A stretch of DNA of 64,000 nt from contig JAIEMK010000011.1 in the NCBI GenBank assembly GCA_019752295.1, positions 83,817-147,816 on the forward strand. The letters are read 5' to 3'. Both the position numbers and the translations under genes were made by a program. Positions 1 through 9,751 of the stretch are shown piece by piece. Within the stretch, counting starts at the first letter, position 1; each line of letters starts with the position of its first letter. The stretch comes from Chitinophagaceae bacterium (GTDB lineage Bacteria > Bacteroidota > Bacteroidia > Chitinophagales > Chitinophagaceae). The notes beneath the pieces were generated by a model. The model was not told the DNA's origin. It ran no database searches and saw only the letters and a list, made by a program, of their open reading frames with translations.

Positions 1-2
1 CC

Positions 3-794
3 GGAGACATGACGTTTACCAGAAAAAAAGTAGCTGACAATCACCTTGGACTTGGTTTGACTTTTATGACCGACGAATCATTGCAAGGTGCTTTCAGAAG
101 TACTTATGCAAGTAGTTCGTTGGCCTATCAGGTTAAGTTAGATGAATATCATCATCTTGGTGTAGGTGTACAGGCTTTATTTGGAAACAGGTTTATTGAT
201 TTTAGCAGGCTTAGTTTCGGGGAACAATTTACCAGTGGGGGTTTTGATCTTGCATTACCTTCTGGCGAAACAGCTTTAGCAAATATGAAACCCTTTCTGT
301 CTGTTGGTGCTGGCTTATTATACAGTTATAATAATAAAGACAATTTAAATATCGATTTCGGAGTAGCTGGTTTTAATTTAAATCAACCCAGACAAACTTT
401 TCTAAAAGATATTAGAGAATTTTTGCCGGCTAGTTATGTGGCGCATTTTAATATGGAGTATGTATTGTCCGATCGGTTTCTGATGAGTGTAAATAGTATT
501 TACAAACAACAAGCCGTGCAAAATTATTTTACATTCGGGGGTGCTTTGGGTATGGAATTTTCAGGTGGTGCTCAAACCCATTATCTTTTTGCAGGATTAT
601 ATTTCCGAAAAGGAGATGCACTATATCCTTATATGGGTCTGCAAATAAATAATTTTCAAATGGGCCTTAGCTACGATATAACCACTTCATCACAAGTAAA
701 AGGGCCGGTTGCACCTCATAGTTTTGAGTTCTCGCTGGTATTAAAGCAACCTTCAAAAACACCGGGTGCAATACCTTGTCCTGGAGTAAAATAA
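3..794 (+). CDS. PorP/SprF family type IX secretion membrane protein, 5' partial
   Basis: The frame is already open at the left edge, so the true start and signal peptide lie outside the window; the first in-frame ATG is at 9. About 264 residues remain. They are rich in alternating aromatic and Gly beta-strand segments and end in a short Cys-Pro tail, as PorP/SprF outer membrane proteins do. The family acts as outer-membrane partner of proteins exported by the type IX secretion system. It resembles the complete PorP at 3403-4392 in layout (QxxxxLxA strands, SFEFSL near the end). It converges on the OmpA/PD40 gene at 821. Family call is firm; the partner protein is outside the window. Confidence 0.85.
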   Translation, partial: GDMTFTRKKVADNHLGLGLTFMTDESLQGAFRSTYASSSLAYQVKLDEYHHLGVGVQALFGNRFIDFSRLSFGEQFTSGGFDLALPSGETALANMKPFLSVGAGLLYSYNNKDNLNIDFGVAGFNLNQPRQTFLKDIREFLPASYVAHFNMEYVLSDRFLMSVNSIYKQQAVQNYFTFGGALGMEFSGGAQTHYLFAGLYFRKGDALYPYMGLQINNFQMGLSYDITTSSQVKGPVAPHSFEFSLVLKQPSKTPGAIPCPGVK

Positions 795-820
795 ATCTGA
801 GGAAATTATTTTTATCCTTG

Positions 821-3418
821 CTATTTATCTTTATTTACTTTAATAAAATATATTACCACATTATTTTCTAGGTCGCTCGAAATACTTACTTCCGTTCTTT
901 TGTTTTCTCCATCAGTGATAATCATCAATGCTGAATTAGGTGGTGTGAGTCCCAAATTCTCTGCAAAAAATATCATTTCATTTCTACTCTGCTCCTTGTT
1001 TAGTTTTACATAAAATGTGATGGGTTTGCTAACTTGTAGCAATTGCTTATAAACCGAAATGTGCTTATTGTAAATTACCGAAACAGTATCATAATCAAAT
1101 ACGCCATTGTCGTATAAATCTATTCTCACAGAATCGGATGTGGTGTACAACAAAAATGGTTTTCTTGGAACCCTCTTCACCATTTCATCAATCACATCAG
1201 CTTCTTTTAGTCTTGGTGTAAGATCCAGTAGTTCTACTATTGGCAATTTATGTTGCAATACCAAGGTATCTTTACGCATACCCTTGTTGTACGAAAGCGC
1301 AGTTTGTTTTGTTCTGATAATTTCTTTAGGCTGTCTTGGCAAACCATTTACATAGTAGTTGTTTATATTTCCGTACGATTTCTTCTCAATGCCCTTGTTA
1401 ATATAAGCAGAATGTTTTTCTGTGCGTACTTCACGATTGTCGTTTTTATAAGCAGTGCTTTGGCAATAAAAAGTATTATCAGATAGTTGTTGTTGAATTT
1501 TACTGATATCCAGTTCGCGACCCGAAGGTATCCACTTTGGTTTCTTTTCTTTTGTAATAATCAAATCCGAGCGCCTGTTGGTAATCTGTTGCTTTGTTTT
1601 ATATGAGCTATCTTCCTTACAAGCCATAATAAAATGTTCCTTTCCGAAGAAATCGATATTGATTCTTGAAGAAGCTACTCCTTTACTGATTAAATACCAC
1701 CTTACCGATTCAGATCTTTTTCTGGATAAATTAATATTTGCAGCTTGAGAGCCAATACAATCGGTGAATGATGCTATCAATATATTTAATTCAGAATTTT
1801 TTTCAAGAACTTCTACAATTTCATCTAATTGAGGGTGGTCCTCTTTCCTGATCTTTGCGCTAGCAAAACCATAGTTCACATTTCTTCTGATAAAAGTGAT
1901 CGCATTAATTGAATCGATCAGGTGTAAATTCTTTTTTTCTTCTTCAGTAATTGTTGGTATAGACTTGCTCTCTGAAATTTTGTTTTGAACTAAGTCCACT
2001 CTTTGCCGAACAGTATCTGCTCTTGCGGTATCGGTATCTTTTATTTTTACTGCTTTAAATATTTCAAGACAACAGGCCGATGCCCGGTCTGAACTTAGGT
2101 ATGCAGTATCTGTATTCCCATCTATTCTGTAGTACTGGTCATCCTTCACAGAATTGTAAGGCAAGCCAAGATTCCTAATTGGTTCAGTCCATTGATTTTG
2201 CGAGAGTTCTCCTTTAGTTTCATAAATATCCATCCCTCCCATTCCTACTCTTCCATCTGAACTAAAATAAAGAGTTGAAGAATCAGCATGATAAAAAGGA
2301 GTAATCTCATTCGCTGCCGTATTAATATTAGCACCCAAGTTTAATGCCTCTCCAACGGGTTTTGTGCCATCCATCGATACCATCCAAAGATCATATTTCC
2401 CATACCCACCAGGTCTGTTCGAAGAAAATAAAAGCCATTTGCCATCCGCCGATATAAAAGGTTGTTTCGAATTAAACCCAACGAGATTTATGGGAGCGAC
2501 TAACATCATAGGAACTGACCCACGAGAGTCGCCCGCATCAAACTTCATATAATAGATGGCAAAGGACAAAGCACCCGACTTTGGATCTTCTTTCCATCCG
2601 GTAAAATAAGCCATCCTACCATCTGATGTAATGGAAGACGCTGCCATATTCAAATCAGCGGAAGATGCAGGACTTATTTTAACGATCTTATTATTTAATA
2701 AATTTCCGGAATACAATTTAACGGGAAATATTTTCTTCTCATTCCGATCGTATTCATGTCTGGAGCTTGTGAACCAAAATACCGTATCATTTTTTTTCTC
2801 GAAGGCAAAGTTTGAACCGTCTTCAGAAATTGTGTTTTTAAATCTTGAGACCGTAGCCAGTGGCTTTTCCGATTTAGTTAAACGGATCATATCGCATGAT
2901 GATATTCCCATTCTCGCTTTTTCGGCATATTCATCCTTTGTTTTATTCTGTTTCAAAAATGACATTAGAGCTGATTTTGCTTTCTCAGGCTGATTATCGG
3001 CAATCAAACAGAACCCATACCAGAGTTGTGCCAAAGGAAATTTCGTATCGCGTGTAGATAAGTATTGCTCATATTGAGTCAGGGCTTCTTTATTGTGATT
3101 GTACAAGCGATATGATTCTGCAAGCTTATACATTACCCTAGTTTTATTCGATTCTTTCAAATGCGTTTGATGATTGGTGCTGCCCGGTTGAAAAGGATAA
3201 ATTAGTAGTTCCGATTTTTTTACCAAAGAGCTATCCTTTAGAATTGATGAGTACAAAATGGCTGCGTTATAATAGTTTTTGTTTTTAAAACTTGCATCAG
3301 CTTTTTGCTCAATCTTTTTTGCAGACTGTGCCAACAAAATATTTGGGATACACAGTAGCAAACCGAGTGCAAATATTCCTGAAATGAAACGGTGTTTTTT
3401 ATTTATAATCGTGGACAT
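821..3418 (-). CDS. OmpA family protein with N-terminal repeats and PD40 propeller (PorE-like)
   Basis: An 865-residue secreted protein. A signal peptide (about residues 1-31, ending LLAQS) is followed by a TPR-like helical region (about 33-170), PD40/WD40-like propeller strands (about 190-450, with ADGKWLLFSSNRPGG) and an OmpA C-terminal peptidoglycan-binding domain (about 500-620). The last carries the expected SFTDCIGS and NRRSDL motifs. About 240 further residues after the OmpA domain have no domain I recognise. This architecture is typical of T9SS-associated proteins that anchor the apparatus to peptidoglycan. Its start overlaps the end of the upstream PorP gene by 16 bp, so the two are probably translationally coupled. 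Function as a T9SS component or partner is an inference from architecture and neighbours. Confidence 0.85.
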   Translation of the reverse strand: MSTIINKKHRFISGIFALGLLLCIPNILLAQSAKKIEQKADASFKNKNYYNAAILYSSILKDSSLVKKSELLIYPFQPGSTNHQTHLKESNKTRVMYKLAESYRLYNHNKEALTQYEQYLSTRDTKFPLAQLWYGFCLIADNQPEKAKSALMSFLKQNKTKDEYAEKARMGISSCDMIRLTKSEKPLATVSRFKNTISEDGSNFAFEKKNDTVFWFTSSRHEYDRNEKKIFPVKLYSGNLLNNKIVKISPASSADLNMAASSITSDGRMAYFTGWKEDPKSGALSFAIYYMKFDAGDSRGSVPMMLVAPINLVGFNSKQPFISADGKWLLFSSNRPGGYGKYDLWMVSMDGTKPVGEALNLGANINTAANEITPFYHADSSTLYFSSDGRVGMGGMDIYETKGELSQNQWTEPIRNLGLPYNSVKDDQYYRIDGNTDTAYLSSDRASACCLEIFKAVKIKDTDTARADTVRQRVDLVQNKISESKSIPTITEEEKKNLHLIDSINAITFIRRNVNYGFASAKIRKEDHPQLDEIVEVLEKNSELNILIASFTDCIGSQAANINLSRKRSESVRWYLISKGVASSRINIDFFGKEHFIMACKEDSSYKTKQQITNRRSDLIITKEKKPKWIPSGRELDISKIQQQLSDNTFYCQSTAYKNDNREVRTEKHSAYINKGIEKKSYGNINNYYVNGLPRQPKEIIRTKQTALSYNKGMRKDTLVLQHKLPIVELLDLTPRLKEADVIDEMVKRVPRKPFLLYTTSDSVRIDLYDNGVFDYDTVSVIYNKHISVYKQLLQVSKPITFYVKLNKEQSRNEMIFFAENLGLTPPNSALMIITDGENKRTEVSISSDLENNVVIYFIKVNKDK

Positions 3419-4392
3419 ATAAACTTGGTGTCTGGTATTTTTTTGGCGTTAGTAAAACTGATGGACAATTCATAGCCACCATTATTTGTCGATCCTGTTT
3501 TAATTTGAGAAGTATTGATATCATAACTAAACCCAACTGTTATTCTATTAAAGTGTAACCCAATATTGGGTGCAATGGCATCATTTATTCGATAAGAGCC
3601 TCCAACAATGAAATCTTTGTTGTCGTCTATTTTAAGATTCATCGAAATGGCTCCAACTATTTCGTTTACCCCACCTTGGCTTAAATAAATTGCATTCGGG
3701 AAAAGATTAACACGATCGTTTAAACGAATTCTAAAGCCTCCATGAAAAGAATATCTTGCCGCAACCTTATTGCCATCGGCATTTGAAACAAAATGATTTT
3801 CTGGCTCAGTAGGATGATACATACTAAACCCAAGAAAGGGGTTGAATGATTTATCAGGATCCCCATCAAAATATAAAAGCCCGAAGCTCCCATCAATTGA
3901 AGTTGCTGATGGATAAGCAAATATTTCGTTTGATGGCAATGTTGGGTCATACCCAATTGTTGGATTAAATTGATTCCCAAACTGAAAGTTCATGGAACTA
4001 ATTCTACGGTTCAAAAAACCAATCTGAAATCCGCTGCTTAAAATCTGATGTTCAGCAAGATGCACCTGATATGAAAGAGACAAATAAGCACTTGTATATT
4101 GGTAGCCCCCGTCGCCTGTTTTTTGATTAAATATTGTTAACCCCAGTCCGAAATTATTTGGCAATACAATGTCCCCAGATAATCCCTGAGAGTTCAAAGC
4201 TGAAGCTATAGCAGGCCATTGTTTGCGATAATTTGTAGTAACTCGATAACTCCCATCTATCAATCCTGTAAAAGCGGGGTTAAGCCATTGAGGGTTGGCA
4301 TAGTACTGCGTATAGTGCGCATCAACCTGTGCATTTGATCGAACATTTAAAATGAACGACTGTATGATCATATAAAAAATAAATTTCCGCAT
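3403..4392 (-). CDS. PorP/SprF family type IX secretion membrane protein
   Basis: A 329-residue outer-membrane barrel protein with a signal peptide (cleavage near SNAQVDAHYTQYYANP) and the family's N-terminal HYTQYYANPQWLNPAFTG motif. Repeated beta strands fill the rest, and it ends with a Cys near the C-terminus (FICPRL). PorP/SprF proteins assist surface attachment or export of partner proteins bearing type B sorting domains. It lies 32 bp downstream of the CHU_C-bearing gene and overlaps the OmpA/PD40 gene by 16 bp. The order sorting-domain protein, PorP, OmpA is a recurrent Bacteroidota cassette, so the three probably form one operon. Confidence 0.92.
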   Translation of the reverse strand: MRKFIFYMIIQSFILNVRSNAQVDAHYTQYYANPQWLNPAFTGLIDGSYRVTTNYRKQWPAIASALNSQGLSGDIVLPNNFGLGLTIFNQKTGDGGYQYTSAYLSLSYQVHLAEHQILSSGFQIGFLNRRISSMNFQFGNQFNPTIGYDPTLPSNEIFAYPSATSIDGSFGLLYFDGDPDKSFNPFLGFSMYHPTEPENHFVSNADGNKVAARYSFHGGFRIRLNDRVNLFPNAIYLSQGGVNEIVGAISMNLKIDDNKDFIVGGSYRINDAIAPNIGLHFNRITVGFSYDINTSQIKTGSTNNGGYELSISFTNAKKIPDTKFICPRL

Positions 4393-4424
4393 CCGTATGA
4401 TTTATAGTTGCACTTTTTTAAATT

Positions 4425-5534
4425 TTATCTGATGAGTGTTAACGAGCCTCGTTTGACGACCTGTTTACCATCCTGCATCTTCGCTTCTAATGTATAAGTA
4501 TATACCCCTGCAGAAGCATTATTTCCATGATACATGCCATCCCAACCCTTAGCTATATCGTACGACTCAAATACCAATCCCCCCCACTGATTATATATTT
4601 TCAGTTGCATTATTTTGATTGCAGTTCCGTATACCAGAAACATATCGTTTGTTCCATCGCCATTCGGAGTAAATGCATTGGGTATATATATTCCGTTACC
4701 AAAGGGATTGATGGTGGAAGCTGTAAGCTGACTGGTATCGCTAGTTTCGCAAGCTAATAGGCCAGTAGCCCGAACAATAATTTTTTGCGATTGTCCGGCG
4801 GCTATTCCTGTAATGGTTTCTGTTAAACCCGTTGGGCCGATAAGCGGATTAGTGTAAGTAGCCCCATTATCCAAGCTTACCAGATAACCCATTGCGCCAG
4901 GCACTGAATTCCAACTAAAAATAATGGAGGATACTGCTATTGAGTCTGTACGAATAATAGGTTTAGCAAGTTTCGGCCTGACTGCTATCTGAGCCGTAGT
5001 ACTTTTAGAAGCACAAGAAGCTGCTGATCCAGTAGCATTAATTACATAAATGCTATTCTTCTTAAGGTTGGTTAATCCATAAAAAGTTCCCGTATTTATT
5101 TTAATCGAAGATCCGGGTAAGTACCATGCATAAATAACTCCTGCCTGAGGTGAAACAACAAATAATGAATCGGCATCGCCCGAACAGATGGTATCTTTTT
5201 GAACAATTACTTTGAAATCGAGAACGAGTGGAGCCAATTGAATTAAGATGCTGTCGGAGCAAAGCGTGCCTGCACTAGTGCGGGTTACCTTGTATAGAGT
5301 GGTTGCTACGGGACTTACAATAATTGATGCTGTAGTATCGCCGGTTGACCAACTATAAGACTTTGCTAATGTTAGGGTATCCATCAAACTGAGTGTTACA
5401 CTAGCCCCCGGGCAAATTAGGGTATCTTTTTGATAGAGCAATTTATTACAAGCTGGCTGTGCCTTTACTTGCTGAAAAAGCAAGAAGGAATGAATGATCA
5501 GCATGTAAATAAAATAAAAAAACTTTTTTTTCAC
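4425..5534 (-). CDS. Secreted protein with type B (CHU_C) gliding-motility C-terminal domain
   Basis: A 369-residue exported protein. The signal peptide covers about residues 1-26. Ig/PKD-like cell-surface segments follow, with Cys and Ser/Thr-rich stretches, then a fibronectin type III-like region (about 190-272). The C-terminal about 92 residues match the gliding-motility-associated type B sorting domain (IPNAFTPNGDGTNDMF, IYNQWGGLVFES, GVYTYTLEAK). That domain targets the protein for export by the type IX system. It is the first gene of a probable operon with the PorP and OmpA/PD40 genes. No catalytic domain is visible, so an adhesin-like or structural role is the most I would infer. Confidence 0.88.
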   Translation of the reverse strand: MKKKFFYFIYMLIIHSFLLFQQVKAQPACNKLLYQKDTLICPGASVTLSLMDTLTLAKSYSWSTGDTTASIIVSPVATTLYKVTRTSAGTLCSDSILIQLAPLVLDFKVIVQKDTICSGDADSLFVVSPQAGVIYAWYLPGSSIKINTGTFYGLTNLKKNSIYVINATGSAASCASKSTTAQIAVRPKLAKPIIRTDSIAVSSIIFSWNSVPGAMGYLVSLDNGATYTNPLIGPTGLTETITGIAAGQSQKIIVRATGLLACETSDTSQLTASTINPFGNGIYIPNAFTPNGDGTNDMFLVYGTAIKIMQLKIYNQWGGLVFESYDIAKGWDGMYHGNNASAGVYTYTLEAKMQDGKQVVKRGSLTLIR

Positions 5535-5884
5535 CTTTGTTTTTTAAAAAATATATTACTCTGCCATCTGAATAAATCAATCAGACGAATACATATTCTC
5601 ATGAGAGAATAAAATAGTTCGCAACAGAATCAGTAAATGCTTAAATAATCAAGCATACCGACAGGTAACAACTAAATACTGGGATAATATTGGGGGTGAA
5701 CCGGGAATTGGAACTGCATTAAGTAGATGCAGTTTGCTCATTTTGAAAAAATAAAACAAACACCAAATGCTTTGGTATGAAGTTAAGAAAAATCTTTCTA
5801 AATAAATTGCTTAGAAAAACTCAATCCACTTCGTAATAATAAACGTAGTGGATTCTTTTTTATTGTTTACTTTAAACGGATAAT
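5535..5884. other. Intergenic region between T9SS cassette and fucose operon
   Basis: 350 bp without a gene. It holds the probable promoter region of the CHU_C cassette on its left, a perfect 7-bp-stem hairpin at 5713-5733 (arms ACTGCAT and ATGCAGT) of unknown role, and the fucose-operon terminator at 5823-5854. No ORF with convincing coding character was seen. Confidence 0.6.
5823..5854 (-). terminator. Rho-independent terminator of the fucose operon (probably bidirectional)
   Basis: Arms AATCCAC and GTGGATT with extra pairing next to the loop. On the minus strand the stem is followed by GAGTTTTTC, 30 bp after the last fucose gene. The plus strand also has a T-run after the stem. Confidence 0.7.
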
Positions 5885-6673
5885 CTATGCATTTGCCAAA
5901 GCTCTGTCCAAATGCACATAGCCTCCATCCACGTGTAAGATTTGTCCCGTGGTGTGGCTCGACACTTCCGATAATAAAAAAGCTACCGAACTGGCAATTT
6001 CTTCGGCTGTAGTCATTCTATTTTCAAAAGGGATTCTCGAAGTGATTTCTTTTAATTTTTCTTCTGGATTATTCAAAGTTTTAATCCATTTTTCATATTG
6101 TGGTGTCATGCATTCAGCTACTGCTACCGCATTTACCCGAATGCCATACTTCAACAATTCTACAGCCCATTCGCGGGTTAATGCATTTCTACCGCCATTT
6201 GCAGCAGCATAGGCCGAAGTATTTCCCTGACCGGTTTCGGCTGTTTTAGAACTAATATTAACGATCGATCCTTTTGATTTGATGAGATAGGGCAAAGCAT
6301 GATGCGCCATCAGGTAATAATGAATCAAGTTACTGTGGAGGCTTTTAAGAAACCTTTCGTAGTTGCCTTTTTCTAACCCTACCCCATCATTCAAGCCTGC
6401 ATTATTTACCAAACCATCAATTCGTTGATATTTTTGAACAATTTCGGAGATTACATTTGAAGCGGCTATTGGATCCGATAATTCTGCAACAATCTGTCCG
6501 CAATGGTTACCTGCAGCAACAATTTCGTTCAACAATAACTGATTATCATTTTCATTTCTGCCAACTATTATTGGAATAGCTCCCTCACGACCCAACAATT
6601 TAACAATGCCCGCCCCAATGCCTTTAGCACCACCGGTTACAATAATCACTTTATTTTTTAATTGTAAATCCAT
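5885..6673 (-). CDS. SDR family oxidoreductase, probable L-fucose dehydrogenase
   Basis: 262 residues with the classical SDR fold: TGGAKGIGAG cofactor loop near residue 14, NNAG near 90, active-site Ser in NISSK, and a C-terminal VDGGY. It is the last gene of the fucose operon, 9 bp after the lactonase, which fits oxidation of L-fucose to L-fuconolactone. Oddly, the catalytic YxxxK reads Y-A-A-A-N: the lysine that lowers the tyrosine pKa is an asparagine. I checked this in the nucleotide sequence (TAT GCT GCT GCA AAT). I recall related Bacteroidota proteins with the same sequence, so it may be a lineage feature rather than damage. Assignment among the two SDRs of the operon is inferred. Confidence 0.75.
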   Translation of the reverse strand: MDLQLKNKVIIVTGGAKGIGAGIVKLLGREGAIPIIVGRNENDNQLLLNEIVAAGNHCGQIVAELSDPIAASNVISEIVQKYQRIDGLVNNAGLNDGVGLEKGNYERFLKSLHSNLIHYYLMAHHALPYLIKSKGSIVNISSKTAETGQGNTSAYAAANGGRNALTREWAVELLKYGIRVNAVAVAECMTPQYEKWIKTLNNPEEKLKEITSRIPFENRMTTAEEIASSVAFLLSEVSSHTTGQILHVDGGYVHLDRALANA

Positions 6674-6682
6674 AAGTTGTTC

Positions 6683-7507
6683 TTATATCTGATAAAATTC
6701 AATAGCATTTAACCCGAATATTTTTGCCTTATCTGATTCAGTATACTCTTTAAAATAATGCTGAGCAAGATCAATCACCTGATCATACCCTGCTGCAACT
6801 AAACATACCGGCCAGTCTGATCCAAAAACGATTCGATCTACCCCAAATGCGCTTTTTACAGTTTCAATATACGGCTCAAAATCAGTTTTCTTCCAATATT
6901 TCCAATCAGCTTCAGTAACAATACCGCTTAATTTACAATATACATTGTCGAATTCTGCAAGTGTAGTGATTCCTTCTTTCCATTCGTTTATTTCATGCTT
7001 TCTGATCAAAGGCTTGGCGATATGATCGATCATAAAACGCATTTTGGGAAACTGCTTCACCAGTTGTATTGCCGCTTTTAAATGCCAGGGATAAATCAAT
7101 ATTTCATAACAGTATTTGTGTTTCTCCAAGCAGGCAATTCCTCTTTTAAAAGATTCGGTCAACATAAAATCTGGCGTCTCAGCTTGCAGGATATGTCTAA
7201 ACCCTTTGATGATTCGATATTGCTTATACCTGCTTAATTGCGCATCAATATCATCCGCATTTAAATCTACCCAACCAATAACTGCTTTTATCCAATCATT
7301 TTTTTGAGCTAGTTCAACCAAAAAATTTGTTTCTTCCTCTGATTGATCTGCCTGCACTGCAATGCATCCCTCTATTCCTAATTTCTGTAAAACAGGATAT
7401 AAATCCTCTGGCAAAAAATTGCGCTGAATAATCCTCATCGATTCATTTATCCAACCCTGAGTTTCAGGTCGATAATACCAAAAATGTTGGTGTGCATCAA
7501 TTTTCAT
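6683..7507 (-). CDS. Amidohydrolase family, probable L-fucono-1,5-lactonase
   Basis: 274 residues of the amidohydrolase-2 (TIM-barrel) family. Visible motifs are the N-terminal metal-binding DAHQHFW, FMIDHIAKP in the middle, and the C-terminal metal-ligand motif FGSDWPVC. Length and motifs match lactonases of sugar oxidation pathways. Its place between the FAH-family hydrolase (39 bp) and the SDR at 5885 (9 bp) supports hydrolysis of L-fuconolactone to L-fuconate in the cytoplasm. Other aldonolactones are possible substrates, so the exact sugar is inferred from the operon. Confidence 0.82.
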   Translation of the reverse strand: MKIDAHQHFWYYRPETQGWINESMRIIQRNFLPEDLYPVLQKLGIEGCIAVQADQSEEETNFLVELAQKNDWIKAVIGWVDLNADDIDAQLSRYKQYRIIKGFRHILQAETPDFMLTESFKRGIACLEKHKYCYEILIYPWHLKAAIQLVKQFPKMRFMIDHIAKPLIRKHEINEWKEGITTLAEFDNVYCKLSGIVTEADWKYWKKTDFEPYIETVKSAFGVDRIVFGSDWPVCLVAAGYDQVIDLAQHYFKEYTESDKAKIFGLNAIEFYQI

Positions 7508-7546
7508 TGCTTATCATTCATTAAATACCTGTTTAATTCAATTCCT

Positions 7547-8401
7547 TTAAGCTGTGTAGGCAACTACCTTTTGTTTCGACTCTCCTAATCCATCAATTCC
7601 TAATTCCAAACGGTCGCCCGGCTTTAAATACATTGGTGGATTCATTCCCAATCCAACGCCAGATGGTGTGCCTGTTGAAATAATATCACCGGGCAACAAT
7701 GTCATAAATTTACTGATATACGACACAAGAAAAGGAATATTAAAAATCAGATCATCGGTATTGCCATCCTGAACAATTTCACCATTTAAGCGCAGCCATA
7801 ATCTTAGTTGATGTGGATCGGGTATTTCGTCTTTGGTAACTAACCAAGGGCCAATCGGCGCAAAGCTATCGCAACCTTTTCCTTTATCCCAGGTTCCACC
7901 CATTTCCAATTGAAACGCTCTTTCGCTCACATCGTTATGCAGGCAATATCCGGCAACATAGTTCATAGCATCCACTTCATTTACATAACTGGCTTTCTTT
8001 TCTATAACAACCGCCAGCTCAACTTCCCAATCGGTTTTAACTGAATCTCTCGGAATAATAATCTGATCGTTCGGCCCCACAATCGCCGTAGTTGATTTAA
8101 AAAACAAGATGGGCTCAGCAGGTATTGCTGCATTTGTTTCTTTGGCGTGTTTGGCATAATTGAGTCCCACACAAATTATTTTGGAAGGCCTTTGCACAGG
8201 GCACCCCAGCCGTTCTCCGGTGTTAATTTCTTTTAAGGAGTGCTCTACTTTATGCACTATCTCAGACAGATGAAGCAGTCCGTTGTTTGCAAAAAATTGC
8301 TCATCGTAGTCATTTACAAACTCACTTACATCGTAGTATTTCCCCTGAATTAATACGCCGGGTTTTTCTTCTCCAATTTTACCAAAACGAATCAATTTCA
8401 T
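7547..8401 (-). CDS. Fumarylacetoacetate hydrolase family, probable 2,4-diketo-3-deoxy-L-fuconate hydrolase
   Basis: 284 residues. The C-terminal FAH domain (about 70-280) carries the landmark motifs CVGLNYAKHAKE, EVELAVVI (metal ligands) and STGTPSGVG. In the non-phosphorylated L-fucose pathway this family cleaves 2,4-diketo-3-deoxy-L-fuconate to pyruvate and L-lactate. That fits its position in an operon with fucose permease, fucosidase and two SDRs. Metal-dependent cytoplasmic enzyme. The family is certain; the substrate is inferred from context. Confidence 0.82.
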   Translation of the reverse strand: MKLIRFGKIGEEKPGVLIQGKYYDVSEFVNDYDEQFFANNGLLHLSEIVHKVEHSLKEINTGERLGCPVQRPSKIICVGLNYAKHAKETNAAIPAEPILFFKSTTAIVGPNDQIIIPRDSVKTDWEVELAVVIEKKASYVNEVDAMNYVAGYCLHNDVSERAFQLEMGGTWDKGKGCDSFAPIGPWLVTKDEIPDPHQLRLWLRLNGEIVQDGNTDDLIFNIPFLVSYISKFMTLLPGDIISTGTPSGVGLGMNPPMYLKPGDRLELGIDGLGESKQKVVAYTA

Positions 8402-8414
8402 CTCTTAAATTTTA

Positions 8415-9740
8415 TTAGTTTAATTGAATAATCGTATCAATATCATTCAATGCAACTGCATCCATATAAATAAAAACTCCTTCAGGAATTTGTTTAAATT
8501 TAACTACAGTCTTTGAGTTAAAAATGGTTGCCGAATTAATTTTCTCTGATAACTGAGGAACAAATATATATGCACCGATCCCTTTTGTGTTGATGATATG
8601 CACATAAAAGGTTTTGTCTTTTTGCGTAAGCACACCCCATTCCTGTGCAGGAACAATATTACCTCTTGTACCACGGATACTCGCCCCATTTGCGGCCATC
8701 CACTTTCCGATGATGGCTAGGGTATCTGTAAATTCCTTCTGAATCACTCCGTTGGGTTTTGGGCCAACATTTAAAAGGAAGTTGGCATTTCTACCTGCGG
8801 CATTCACCAAATAATGAATCAAGGTTTTGCTGGATTTAAAATTTCTGTCGGTGATATTATAGCCCCAAGCATCATTCATTGTTTCGCAGGTTTCCAAAGG
8901 AAGTTGCGAAATATCAGCTCCACCGAAACCTGTAGTATTACCCCCCGGAAGGTCTTTTTCGAACATTTGAAAATCTTCTCCAGCAATAGGCAATAAATGA
9001 TGATTATTCCCAATCAAACATTGTGGTTGCAGGCGATGAATCAAACTATAAATTTCATCATAATGCCAGTTCACTTTTGATTGCAATGCTTTATCCTGAT
9101 CATTATCCAATTGATCCCAATGTCCATCAAACCAGATTCCTGAAACTTCTCCATAGTTGGTCAATAACTCTGTAAGTTGCGCTTTCATAAAGCTGATATA
9201 TGATTCCCAATTCGTTTTTTCAGTTCTTCCTGATTTTTTACCGGTCTTCCCTGTCTCCCATTGGTAGTCTGTACGATACCAGTCTAACAAAGAATAATAA
9301 AAACATATTTTAATTCCCTGACGATGACATTCATCCGCCAATTGCTTAACAACATCCTTACCATACATGGTATTTGTTATTTTCCAATCCGATTCTTTGG
9401 TGTCGAAATTACTAAACCCATCATGATGTCGGGTAATCAGCGTGATGTATTGCATTCCTGCATTTTTTGCAATGCTTACCCATTCCCTTGCATTGAATTC
9501 GGTTGGATTAAATACTTTTTGTAAAAGCTTATAATCTTCCGCTCTGATTCCCCGATTATTCATTACCCATTCTCCATTTGCCAAAACACTTGATGCACCC
9601 CAATGGATGAACATCCCAAATTTCATGTCCTGAAATTGCTGACGTGCAGTCAGATTTTCTTTCGTTGGAATATAGGCCTGCTGTGTAAAAGCAAGATTGC
9701 TTATGAATATTGTAATTAATAGAAGTAGTTGCTTATTCAT
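8415..9740 (-). CDS. Alpha-L-fucosidase, GH29
   Basis: 441 residues with a signal peptide (about 1-19, ending AFTQQ), so it acts in the periplasm or outside the cell. The GH29 catalytic barrel shows MKFGMFIHWGASS, YITLITRHHDGF and the nucleophile region GIWFDGHWDQ (first Asp is the predicted nucleophile). NVGPKPNG near residue 325 is also typical. It releases L-fucose from fucosylated glycans or plant xyloglucan, feeding the permease and catabolic enzymes in the same operon (spacings 11 and 13 bp). A small C-terminal beta domain follows the barrel. Linkage specificity cannot be read from the sequence. Confidence 0.93.
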   Translation of the reverse strand: MNKQLLLLITIFISNLAFTQQAYIPTKENLTARQQFQDMKFGMFIHWGASSVLANGEWVMNNRGIRAEDYKLLQKVFNPTEFNAREWVSIAKNAGMQYITLITRHHDGFSNFDTKESDWKITNTMYGKDVVKQLADECHRQGIKICFYYSLLDWYRTDYQWETGKTGKKSGRTEKTNWESYISFMKAQLTELLTNYGEVSGIWFDGHWDQLDNDQDKALQSKVNWHYDEIYSLIHRLQPQCLIGNNHHLLPIAGEDFQMFEKDLPGGNTTGFGGADISQLPLETCETMNDAWGYNITDRNFKSSKTLIHYLVNAAGRNANFLLNVGPKPNGVIQKEFTDTLAIIGKWMAANGASIRGTRGNIVPAQEWGVLTQKDKTFYVHIINTKGIGAYIFVPQLSEKINSATIFNSKTVVKFKQIPEGVFIYMDAVALNDIDTIIQLN

Positions 9741-9751
9741 GTGTTTTTGTA

